From NCBI RefSeq assembly GCF_006715085.1, contig NZ_VFMM01000001.1, positions 3,162,001 to 3,226,000 of the forward strand: 64,000 nucleotides of DNA, given 5' to 3'. Both the position numbers and the translations under genes were made by a program. Under the pieces are notes generated by a model, which saw only the letters and a program-made list of their open reading frames with translations, made no database searches and was not told the origin of the DNA. This document shows, one piece after another, positions 55,283 to 62,384 of this stretch; the stretch's first letter is position 1, and every line of letters starts with the position of its first letter. The stretch is from Kribbella jejuensis (GTDB lineage: Bacteria; Actinomycetota; Actinomycetes; Propionibacteriales; Kribbellaceae).

Positions 55283-56737
55283 TCATTGGCCCAGCACCGC
55301 CTCCATCACCTTCTTGGCGATCGGAGCGGCCAGGGTGCCGCCGGCCACGTCGGTGCGCGGGACGTTCGCGTCCTCGATCAGCACCGCGACCGCGACCTTC
55401 GGGTCGTCCGCCGGTGCGAAGGCGGTGAACCAGGCGAACGGCGGGCGGTCCTTCGACGTCTGCGCCGTACCGGTCTTGCCGGCCACCTGGACCCCGCTGA
55501 TCCGGCCCGGCTTGCCGGTGCCGTTGTTCACCACGTCGACCATCATCGCGGTCAGCTGGCTCGCGACCTCCGGCGTGACCGCCTGGTGCAGCGACTCCGG
55601 CTTGGTCTCGGAGACCGTCTTCAGGTCCGGGGTCTTCACGTTCTCGACCAGGTACGGCTTCATCACGTTGCCCTTGTTCGCGATCCCGGCCGCGACCATC
55701 GCCATCTGCAGCGGCGTGGCCTGGACGTCGAACTGGCCGATCGCGGACTGCGCGGTCTGCGGCTCGTTCGGGTCACCGGGGAACTGGCTGGTGGCGACGG
55801 CCGGCAGCTCGGTCAGCGGCCGGGCGCCGAAGCCGAACTTGGCGGCCTGCGCGTTCAGCGCGTCCGCGCCGAGGGCCATGCCGACCGTGCCGAAGGCGGT
55901 GTTGCACGAGTAGCGCAGCGCGATCGTCAGCGTCGCGCTGTTGCTGCCGCCGCAGTTCCTGCCGTCCTCGTTCACCAGCGGAACCGTGGTCTGCGGGAGC
56001 GGCAGCTCGGCCGGTGAGTTCACCTTGCTCTCCGGCGTGTACTTGCCGCTGGACAGTGCGGCCGCGGCGGTGACCAGCTTGAACGTCGAGCCCGGCGGAT
56101 ACAGCTCCTGGACCGCGCGGTTCGACAGCGGCTTGTTCTTGTCCGCGTTGAGGCTCTTCCAGGCCGCGGACACCTTGTCGGTGTCGTGCGAGGCGAGCTG
56201 GTTCGGGTCGTACGACGGCCGCGTGGCCATCGCGAGGATCCGCCCGGTCTTCGGCTCGATCGCGACCACCGCACCGGTCTTCCCGGCCAGGCCGTCGTAC
56301 GCCGCCTGCTGGGCCGCCGCGTTCAGCGTCAGGGTCACGCTGCCGCCCTGCTGCGGGCGGTTGCTGATCACGTCGATGATCCGCCGGAACGCCATCGACG
56401 GGTCCGACCCGTTCAGCTCCGAGTTCATCGTCAGCTCGATGCCGCCGCGTCCGTACAGGTAGGAGTAGAAGCCGGTCACCGGTGCGTACACCGGGCCGGA
56501 CGCGTACTTGCGCTGGTACTTGAACCGGTCGTTCGACGGGTCGCTCTTCGCGACCGGCGTACTGCCGATCAGGATCGGGCCGCGGTTCACCGAGAACTGC
56601 GAGTCCCGGACCCGGTTGTTGTCGTTGCGGCCGTTGATCTCGCTCGCGCGGAAGGCCTGCAGGTACGTCGAGTTGGCCATCAGCGCGAGCATCAGGATGA
56701 TCGCCGCCACGGCCAGTCGTCGGATCGCCGAGTTCAT
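55283..56737 (-). CDS. pbpA: Class B penicillin-binding protein (peptidoglycan transpeptidase)
   Basis: A 484-residue transpeptidase with an N-terminal membrane anchor (IRRLAVAAIILMLALMAN). The catalytic triad motifs are Ser217-TFK (YPPGSTFKL), SCN at 277-279 (RYSCNTAFG) and KTG at 421-423 (AGKTGTAQ). It works with RodA in the elongation or septation machinery. The start ATG 56737 overlaps the rodA stop by four bases. A long open frame continuing upstream into the rodA region is a shadow, rejected. It is the last gene before pknB; 115 bases separate them. Confidence 0.97.
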   Translation of the reverse strand: MNSAIRRLAVAAIILMLALMANSTYLQAFRASEINGRNDNNRVRDSQFSVNRGPILIGSTPVAKSDPSNDRFKYQRKYASGPVYAPVTGFYSYLYGRGGIELTMNSELNGSDPSMAFRRIIDVISNRPQQGGSVTLTLNAAAQQAAYDGLAGKTGAVVAIEPKTGRILAMATRPSYDPNQLASHDTDKVSAAWKSLNADKNKPLSNRAVQELYPPGSTFKLVTAAAALSSGKYTPESKVNSPAELPLPQTTVPLVNEDGRNCGGSNSATLTIALRYSCNTAFGTVGMALGADALNAQAAKFGFGARPLTELPAVATSQFPGDPNEPQTAQSAIGQFDVQATPLQMAMVAAGIANKGNVMKPYLVENVKTPDLKTVSETKPESLHQAVTPEVASQLTAMMVDVVNNGTGKPGRISGVQVAGKTGTAQTSKDRPPFAWFTAFAPADDPKVAVAVLIEDANVPRTDVAGGTLAAPIAKKVMEAVLGQ

Positions 56738-58131
56738 GCCTTCTGCACCGCCATCGCGATCGTCTCGTCGGAAACCGGGGCGGCCGGCGTCTGCGGCCTC
56801 CGGGCCTGGTCGCTGATCCGCAGGAGCAGCGCGATGATCGCCCAGTTCGCGACCAGCGACGTACCGCCGAGGGCCATGAACGGCGTGGTCAGACCGGTCA
56901 GCGGGATCAGCGCGGTGACACCGCCGACGATCACGAACACCTGCAGTGCGAACGACATCGCCAGACCGGTGGCGACCAGCTTGCCGAAGATGTCCCGGCA
57001 GCCGAGTGCGGTCCGCAGGCCGCGCTCGATGATCAGCGTGTAGACGAGCAGGATCGCGATCAGCCCGGTCAGGCCGAGCTCCTCGGCGAACGACGAGATG
57101 ATCATGTCGCTCTGCGCGAACAGCGTGGCCTCCGGGTGGCCCTGGCCGAGACCGCGGCCCAGGACACCGCCCCACGCCTGCCCCATCAGGCCGAGTTTGA
57201 TCTGGCCGCCGTCGATCGCCCACGGGTCCAGCCAGTCGGTGATCCGGCGGTGCACGTGGCCGAACGTGGCGTACGCGAAGTACGCACCGCCGGCGAACAG
57301 CAGGCCACCGATGAGCAACCAGCCGGCCCGCTCGGTGGACACGTACAGCAGGAACAGGAACAGGCCGAAGAACAGCAGCGACGAACCGAGGTCGCTCTCG
57401 AACACCAGGACACCCAGGCTGACCGCCCAGGCGATGCCGATCGGGCCGAGGTCGCGGGCCCGCGGCAGGTCCAGGCCGAGGAACCGGTGCCCGGCGAGCG
57501 TCAGCACGTCGCGTTTCACCACGAGATAGCCGGCGAAGAACACGACCAGACAGATCTTCGCGAACTCCCCTGGCTGGAACGACATGCCGGCCAGCCGGAT
57601 CCAGATTCGGGCGCCGTTGAGGTTCACGCCGAGGCCGGGGATCAACGGCAGGACGAGCAGTACGAGACCGGCCAGGCCGGCGGTGTAGGTGAGTGCCTGC
57701 AGGCGACGGTGGTCCCGGATCACCAGGATCACGACCAGGAACAGTACGACGCCGACGGCGGTCCAGGTGATCTGCTGCGGCGCGGCCGGGGCCTTCGGAG
57801 CCTTGCCGCGCGCCTCCGCCAGAAGCGCCAGGCCGAGGTCGATCCGGTGGATCATCGCGACGCCGAGACCGTTCAGGAGGACGGCGCACGGCAGCAGCAC
57901 CGGGTCGGCGTACGGCGCCCGGTACCGGAGCGCGAGGTGCGCGATCAGTGCGAGCAGCCCCATGCCGGCGGCGTAGTACCCGGTGCTGGCCGGGACGGAG
58001 TTCTGGACCGTGAGGCCGATGTTGACGTACGCGCCGACCGCGACCGCGACGGCGATCACGAGCAGCAGCAACTCCACCCCACGCCGGGTACGCGGGATGA
58101 TCTGGATTACGGACGTCGACGCGATGCTCAT
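56734..58131 (-). CDS. rodA: RodA/FtsW-family peptidoglycan glycosyltransferase (SEDS)
   Basis: A 465-residue SEDS-family polymerase with ten or more membrane segments. The SEDS signatures are AGMSFQPGEFAKICLVVFFAGYLV, VFESDLGSSLLFFGLFLFLLYVSTERAG, WLDPWAIDGGQIKLGLMGQAWGGVLGRGLGQGHPE and AEELGLTGLIAILLVY, with the catalytic Asp in VLVFESDLGS. It polymerises glycan strands from lipid II with PbpA as partner. Start ATG 58131 overlaps the pstP stop by four bases. In this locus the gene is named rodA or ftsW in different genomes. Confidence 0.96.
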   Translation of the reverse strand: MSIASTSVIQIIPRTRRGVELLLLVIAVAVAVGAYVNIGLTVQNSVPASTGYYAAGMGLLALIAHLALRYRAPYADPVLLPCAVLLNGLGVAMIHRIDLGLALLAEARGKAPKAPAAPQQITWTAVGVVLFLVVILVIRDHRRLQALTYTAGLAGLVLLVLPLIPGLGVNLNGARIWIRLAGMSFQPGEFAKICLVVFFAGYLVVKRDVLTLAGHRFLGLDLPRARDLGPIGIAWAVSLGVLVFESDLGSSLLFFGLFLFLLYVSTERAGWLLIGGLLFAGGAYFAYATFGHVHRRITDWLDPWAIDGGQIKLGLMGQAWGGVLGRGLGQGHPEATLFAQSDMIISSFAEELGLTGLIAILLVYTLIIERGLRTALGCRDIFGKLVATGLAMSFALQVFVIVGGVTALIPLTGLTTPFMALGGTSLVANWAIIALLLRISDQARRPQTPAAPVSDETIAMAVQKA

Positions 58132-59528
58132 CGGACCCCGTCACAGTTGTCGGGATCGACCGGCGCGCTCGGCGTCGTCGTCGGAGTCGTGACCGGAGCT
58201 GTGGACGGCTTCGGCGGGGTCTTCACCGGTGGCTTCGAAGCAGGAACCGTGGTCGATGGCTTCACCGTCGGCTTGGGTGTCGGCGTCGGGGTCGGCTTGG
58301 TCTTCGCGGCGCACTGGGCAGCAGTTTGCTCCAGCGTCGCGACGATCGATCGCGCTCCGGCCAGGTTGTCCGCCTGGATGTTGCCCTCCACCTGTTCACG
58401 GCTGTACGTCGGGAGCTTGTCAACCTGCAGCGACTGCCGCTCGTACACCTTCGACAGCGACAATCCGGGCAGGTCCGCCTCGACGCCCTTGAAGATCGCC
58501 ACGTAGTCGCCGTCAGTGCCGACGTAGTACTGCTTCTGGGTCCAGCTGTAGCCGAACCAGGCGCCGCCGATGATCAGCCCGAGGATCACCACGAGTACGG
58601 CGATCCGCCGCGGCCACGGGAACCGCTTGGGCGGGCGGGGGGCGTACCGCAGCTCTTCGGGGTCGACCGAGCCGCCGTGGCCATCGCCACCGCCGTGCCC
58701 GTCAGCACCGGCGCGGACCGCGACCGTCGGCTCGGGGCGACCGGTACTGCCCTGGGCCAGCTCGGCGGCCGCGCCGACCAGCTGCGGCTGGGTGCCGCTC
58801 GCGGGCGCGGTCTCGACCACGTCCGCGACGACACAGGTGACGTTGTCGTTGGACCCGGCCTCGAGCGCGTGCGTGATCAGGTCGACGACGACGGAGTCCG
58901 GCGTACCGGAAGCCATCGAGGCGGCGATCACGTCGTCGCTCACGTAGTCGGGCAGGCCGTCGCTGCACAGCATCAGCCGGTCACCGGCCCGGACGTCGAG
59001 GATCTGCAGGTCCGGATCGGAGTCCGGGCGGCCGTCCAGGACCCGGAGGATCAGGTTCCGGTGCGGGTGGGTGAAGGCCTCCTCCTGGGAGATCCGGCCC
59101 TCGTCGACCAGCGACTGCACGAACGTGTGGTCGTGGCTCAGCTGCTGCAGTTGCCCGTCGCGCAGCCGGTACGCACGGGAGTCGCCGAGATGCGCCAGCC
59201 CGAGCTGCCGGCCGTCGAACATCAGCGCGGTGACCGTCGATCCCATGCCCTCGCGCTCGGGGTCCTCCTCGACCAGCTCGGACAGCCGCTCGTTCGCGCG
59301 GTGCACGGCGCCGGCCAGCGCCTCGATCATGTCCTCGCCGCCGATGTCGGCGGTGTCCAGCCGGCGGATCACCTGCACCGCCGCCGCGCTGGCCACCTCA
59401 CCGGCGGCCGCGCCGCCCATCCCGTCGGCGAGCAGCAGCAGGTGCGGACCGGCGTACGCCGAGTCCTCGTTGTTGCGGCGGACACGGCCGACGTCGGAAA
59501 GGGTTGCGTAGTCGAGCGACAGGGTCAT
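58128..59528 (-). CDS. pstP: PP2C-type Ser/Thr protein phosphatase PstP
   Basis: A 466-residue phosphatase that dephosphorylates PknB and its targets. The PP2C domain (about 1-240) has NNED at 19-22, Asp35-GMGG and the metal-binding SDGLPDYV and NDNVTCVVADV. A membrane segment near 305-325 (IAVLVVILGLIIGGAWFGYSW) leads to an external C-terminus of 140 residues that is Pro/Thr-rich with an acidic-aromatic region (YVGTDGDYVAIFKGVEADL). Overlaps rodA by four bases. Start ATG 59528 follows fhaB by 10 bases, so it is one operon. Confidence 0.97.
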   Translation of the reverse strand: MTLSLDYATLSDVGRVRRNNEDSAYAGPHLLLLADGMGGAAAGEVASAAAVQVIRRLDTADIGGEDMIEALAGAVHRANERLSELVEEDPEREGMGSTVTALMFDGRQLGLAHLGDSRAYRLRDGQLQQLSHDHTFVQSLVDEGRISQEEAFTHPHRNLILRVLDGRPDSDPDLQILDVRAGDRLMLCSDGLPDYVSDDVIAASMASGTPDSVVVDLITHALEAGSNDNVTCVVADVVETAPASGTQPQLVGAAAELAQGSTGRPEPTVAVRAGADGHGGGDGHGGSVDPEELRYAPRPPKRFPWPRRIAVLVVILGLIIGGAWFGYSWTQKQYYVGTDGDYVAIFKGVEADLPGLSLSKVYERQSLQVDKLPTYSREQVEGNIQADNLAGARSIVATLEQTAAQCAAKTKPTPTPTPKPTVKPSTTVPASKPPVKTPPKPSTAPVTTPTTTPSAPVDPDNCDGVR

Positions 59529-59538
59529 CGGGGCAGGC

Positions 59539-60021
59539 CTACTTCGCGATGTTCAGCGTCGTCCGGCCGATCCGGATCGATCCGCCGATCTCGGCCGGGA
59601 CCGGGCGGGTGACCCGCTGACCGTCCAGGTACGTGCCGTTGGTGGAACCGAGGTCCTCGACCCACCACTGGCCCTCGGACTGGAACAACCGGGCGTGCCG
59701 GGTCGAGGAGTAGTCGTCGTCCAGCCGGATCTGGCAGTCCGACCCGCGGCCGATGATCACCGGCTCGTCGACCAGCGACGCACCGACCCCGGCCTGCGGC
59801 CCGTCCGCGATGGTCAGCGACCCGGGCAGGCCCTTGCGCTTCTTCACCGGCTTCGGCGGCTTCGGGGTCCGGGAGTTCTGCTGTGCGACCGCGGCCGCGG
59901 CCCGGCTGTCCACCTTGGCGCCGAACAGGTCGGACCTGATCACGGACAGCACCGCGAGGACGAACATCCACAACAGGGCCAGGAACCCCAGTTTGATCAG
60001 GGTCAGGGTCAGTTCCGACAT
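59539..60021 (-). CDS. fhaB: FHA-domain protein FhaB (FipA-like)
   Basis: A 160-residue protein with one N-terminal membrane segment (LIKLGFLALLWMFVLAVLSVI), a Lys/Pro linker and an FHA domain (about 75-160). The FHA signature is VIIGRGSDCQIRLDDDYSSTRHARLFQSEGQWWVEDLGSTNGTYLDG (conserved Arg, Ser, His and Asn). FHA domains bind phosphothreonine proteins made by PknB; FhaB/FipA links them to FtsZ-FtsQ-type division proteins. It lies between fhaA and pstP, ten bases from each. Confidence 0.96.
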   Translation of the reverse strand: MSELTLTLIKLGFLALLWMFVLAVLSVIRSDLFGAKVDSRAAAAVAQQNSRTPKPPKPVKKRKGLPGSLTIADGPQAGVGASLVDEPVIIGRGSDCQIRLDDDYSSTRHARLFQSEGQWWVEDLGSTNGTYLDGQRVTRPVPAEIGGSIRIGRTTLNIAK

Positions 60022-60031
60022 GGAAGGACAA

Positions 60032-60883
60032 TCACCACCCGCTGCTCGGCGGCTGGGCCATCGGCTCGTCCGCCAGACGCAGCGTCATCGTCGTGTTGCC
60101 GATCCGGACGGTGGAACCGTCGGTCAGCTCGGCCTCGGTGGACCGACGGCCGTTCACCAGCGTGCCGTTGGTGGAACCGAGGTCGACCAGCACCACGCGG
60201 ATGCCGCCAGGACCCTCGGGCATCAGCCGGATCTCGGCATGCCGGCGGGAGACGCCCGGGTCGTTGATCTGGATGTCCGCGTCGGTACCGCGGCCGAGCA
60301 CCACCCCGGGAGGGTTGACCGGACGGCGGCGGCCGTTCACCTCGAGCATCACCTGCGGGTGGCCGCGGCGCGGCGCCGGCTGGGCCGGCGGCTGCTGGTA
60401 CTGCGGAACGACCGGCGGCGGGTTCGGCGGCACGTAGGGCTCCTGCTCGTAGGGCTGGGGCTCGAAGGGCGCGGGCTCGGGCTGCTGGTACTGGGCCGGG
60501 CGTCGCTGTGGCGTTCCGAGCGTCTCACTGACCACCCGGAACTTACCGGTCGGGAGGTCGTCCTGCTGGACCAGCTCGATGTCGATCGGCCCGGAGAAGG
60601 TGTACCGCTGGATGTCGGCGTGGTCGCGGAGCTCGTTGGCCAGCTCGTGGTTGAGGGTCCGGCCGTACGCGTTCAGCCGCTCGAAGTCGTCCGGTCCCAG
60701 CTCGATGGTGAAGTGGTTCGGCACCAGCCGGCGGTCCCGGGAGAGGATCCGCGCGGTGTTGTCGATCTCACGCTTGAGTGCCGCGGCCAGCTCGATCGGC
60801 TCGACATCACCCTTGAAAGCGCGCGCGAAGACACCGCTGACAATGCCTTCCAGGCGTCGCTCGAAGCGCTGTAGCGGTCGCAC
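60032..60883 (-). CDS. fhaA: FHA-domain protein FhaA
   Basis: A 283-residue protein. The N-terminal DUF3662 domain (about 1-120, GVLQ-type start PLQRFERRLEGIVSGVFARAFKGDVEPIELAAALKREIDN) is followed by a Pro/Gln/Tyr linker and a C-terminal FHA domain (GVVLGRGTDADIQINDPGVSRRHAEIRL, LVDLGSTNGTLVNG). FhaA binds the phosphorylated MviN juxtamembrane domain in mycobacteria, controlling lipid II export. GTG 60883 is chosen for GGAGGAG upstream. First gene of the operon fhaA-fhaB-pstP-rodA-pbpA-pknB. Confidence 0.96.
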   Translation of the reverse strand: MRPLQRFERRLEGIVSGVFARAFKGDVEPIELAAALKREIDNTARILSRDRRLVPNHFTIELGPDDFERLNAYGRTLNHELANELRDHADIQRYTFSGPIDIELVQQDDLPTGKFRVVSETLGTPQRRPAQYQQPEPAPFEPQPYEQEPYVPPNPPPVVPQYQQPPAQPAPRRGHPQVMLEVNGRRRPVNPPGVVLGRGTDADIQINDPGVSRRHAEIRLMPEGPGGIRVVLVDLGSTNGTLVNGRRSTEAELTDGSTVRIGNTTMTLRLADEPMAQPPSSGW

Positions 60884-60947
60884 GCCTCCTCCTCCACGGT
60901 CGGTACGCCATCCGTCGTCCACCGGTCAGACGGACACACCGGGTACG

Positions 60948-61005
60948 ACGATCGATCGTATCGGGAGGTTCGACCGAACCCGCAATGTGAAGCACCGGTC
61001 GAACC
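60948..61005. promoter_or_regulatory. Palindrome-rich promoter region of fhaA operon and tRNA-Leu
   Basis: The 170 bases between fhaA and tRNA-Leu hold a perfect palindrome ACGATCGATCGT (60948-60959) and an inverted repeat GGTTCGACCG (60967-60976)/CGGTCGAACC (60996-61005). TACTGT near 61010-61015 could be the tRNA -10. A promoter for the long leftward operon must also be here. Confidence 0.45.
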
Positions 61006-61053
61006 CGTGCTACTGTTCCTTCTCGTCGCCAGGAGATCATCTCAGGCGGCAGC

Positions 61054-61137
61054 GCGCGGGTGGCGGAATAGGCAGACGCGCACGGTTCAGGTCCGTGTGC
61101 CCGAAAGGGCGTGGGGGTTCAACTCCCCCCTCGCGCA
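61054..61137 (+). tRNA. tRNA-Leu (CAG anticodon)
   Basis: The acceptor GCGCGGG (61054-61060) pairs with CTCGCGC (61130-61136); discriminator A at 61137; CCA not encoded. The anticodon stem CACGG/CCGTG holds loop TTCAGGT, anticodon CAG. A long variable arm (about GTGCCCGAAAGGGCGT) and T arm GGGGG-TTCAACT-CCCCC fit a class II tRNA-Leu. Its place after fhaA is conserved in Actinobacteria. Confidence 0.97.
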
Positions 61138-61142
61138 CAGAC

Positions 61143-61178
61143 AAAGTCCCGGTCGATCCGACCGGGACTTTTGCTTTT
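61143..61178 (+). terminator. Rho-independent terminator of tRNA-Leu
   Basis: AAAGTCCCGGTCG (61143-61155) pairs exactly over 13 bases with 61159-61171 around the loop ATC, followed by a T-rich stretch (TTTTGCTTTT). One of the few true U-run terminators here. Confidence 0.88.
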
Positions 61179-61367
61179 CCCGGGGCCTTTTCCCGGGCAG
61201 ATTTCCTCCTTTCGGAGGAGTTGCTCACCTGCGGGACGCGGCCCGCTCCGGGTGGGTCGGGCGGGGGAGTCTGAGGGTGGGGGCGCCGCGGTGTCTGGCG
61301 GTGCGGGTGGGGGGTGGTCGCGTACCTGATGGCACGGTTGGGTCATGGCTTGGTTGTGTCATTGGGA

Positions 61368-61379
61368 AAGCGCTCGCTT
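61368..61379 (+). promoter_or_regulatory. LacI-type operator-like palindrome upstream of TrmB/LuxR-like gene
   Basis: AAGCG-CT-CGCTT at 61368-61379 is a perfect 5-bp-arm palindrome within GGGAAAGCGCTCGCTTCC, of the kind bound by LacI/CebR family proteins. It lies 30 bases before the gene start. No LacI gene is next to it, so this is inferred from shape only. The rest of the 61179-61409 gap holds GC-rich DNA without a recognised gene. Confidence 0.4.
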
Positions 61380-61409
61380 CCTTCTCAGGAATCCTGGTTA
61401 GGTGGGGGC

Positions 61410-62384
61410 ATGCACGACGGTTCGTTGCTCGATCCGCATGAGGAGCACACCTACCGGCTGCTGGTGGGGCTGTCCGCTGCGCGGGCCGCGGAGCTGGCCG
61501 AGGTCGCCGAACTGCCGCCGCACGAGGCCGACGAAGTACTGCAGCGGTTGCAGGCGAAGGGGCTGGTATCGGTCCAGGGAGCCGACGAGCCGGTGTTCCG
61601 GCCGTTGCCGCCGGATGTCGCGTTCGGTACGACGCTGCTGCGCCGGCAGGAGTCGCTCGAGGCGGCGCGGCAGACCGTGGCGTCGCTGAGCGAAGAGTTC
61701 CGCGCGAGTGCGAGCCGGCGGGACGCGCATCATCTGGTCGAGGTGATCATCGGTACGACCACCCTGCGCGAACGCCTCCGCGACCTGCAGAACTCGGCCC
61801 GCGAGGAGATCCTGTGGTTCTGCCGAGCGAATCCGCTCGCGATGCAGGGCGCCGACAACACCGAGGAGTACGGCGCACTGTCGCGCGGGGTGCGCTACCG
61901 AGCGATCTACGAACGCGCGCTGATCGAGACACCCGGCGAGCTCGACTCGATCGCCGAAGGAGTCAGCTGGGGCGAGGAGGCGCGGGTGGTCCCGACCCTG
62001 CCGGTGCGGCTCGCGATCGTCGACCGGCAGACGGCGATCTGCCCACTGGTCAGGGACGACGAGGCCCGTATCGGTGAGCCGTCGGCCGCGATCATCAGCC
62101 GCGGGCAGTTGCTCGACGCGTTGCTGGCGCTGTTCGAGAGTTACTGGGAGCTGGCGACGCCGGTACGTCTGCAGACCGGTCTCGTCGAGTCCGACGGCCT
62201 GGACGACTCCGAGCGGCTGCTGCTGTCGCTGCTGGTCGGCGGCGTGCCGGACAAGTCCATCGCCAACCAGCTCGGGATCAGTCGCAGAACTGTCCAACGT
62301 CGTCTGGACCGCCTGATGGCGTTGGCCGGTGTGGACACCCGCACCGGCCTCGCCTATCAAGCGGCCAAACATGACTGGATCTAG
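61410..62384 (+). CDS. TrmB/LuxR-like helix-turn-helix regulator
   Basis: A 324-residue regulator. The N-terminal 75 residues resemble a TrmB winged helix (YRLLVGLSAARAAELAEVAELPPHEADEVLQRLQAKGLVSVQ). A central effector-like domain (about 110-250) carries LRERLRDLQNSAREEILWFCRANP. The C-terminal 65 residues are a LuxR HTH (ERLLLSLLVGGVPDKSIANQLGISRRTVQRRLDRLMALAGVDTRTGLAYQAAKHDWI). This architecture is common in actinomycetes, often near secreted proteases. It overlaps the convergent subtilase gene by four bases. ATG 61410 with GGTGGGGG upstream. Confidence 0.85.
   Translation: MHDGSLLDPHEEHTYRLLVGLSAARAAELAEVAELPPHEADEVLQRLQAKGLVSVQGADEPVFRPLPPDVAFGTTLLRRQESLEAARQTVASLSEEFRASASRRDAHHLVEVIIGTTTLRERLRDLQNSAREEILWFCRANPLAMQGADNTEEYGALSRGVRYRAIYERALIETPGELDSIAEGVSWGEEARVVPTLPVRLAIVDRQTAICPLVRDDEARIGEPSAAIISRGQLLDALLALFESYWELATPVRLQTGLVESDGLDDSERLLLSLLVGGVPDKSIANQLGISRRTVQRRLDRLMALAGVDTRTGLAYQAAKHDWI

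Noticed and set aside
53410..55428. 672-residue open frame antisense to pknB
   Set aside because: Arg/Val/Gly/Leu-rich composition without domains and no start signal; an antisense shadow of pknB.
55283..58144. 953-residue frame joining pbpA with sequence upstream
   Set aside because: The extra N-terminal half is an out-of-frame reading of rodA rich in Arg and Pro; pbpA starts at ATG 56737 with its own membrane anchor.
57136..58506. 456-residue frame antisense to rodA and pstP
   Set aside because: Glu/Arg/Gln/Asp-rich antisense shadow without start signal or family.
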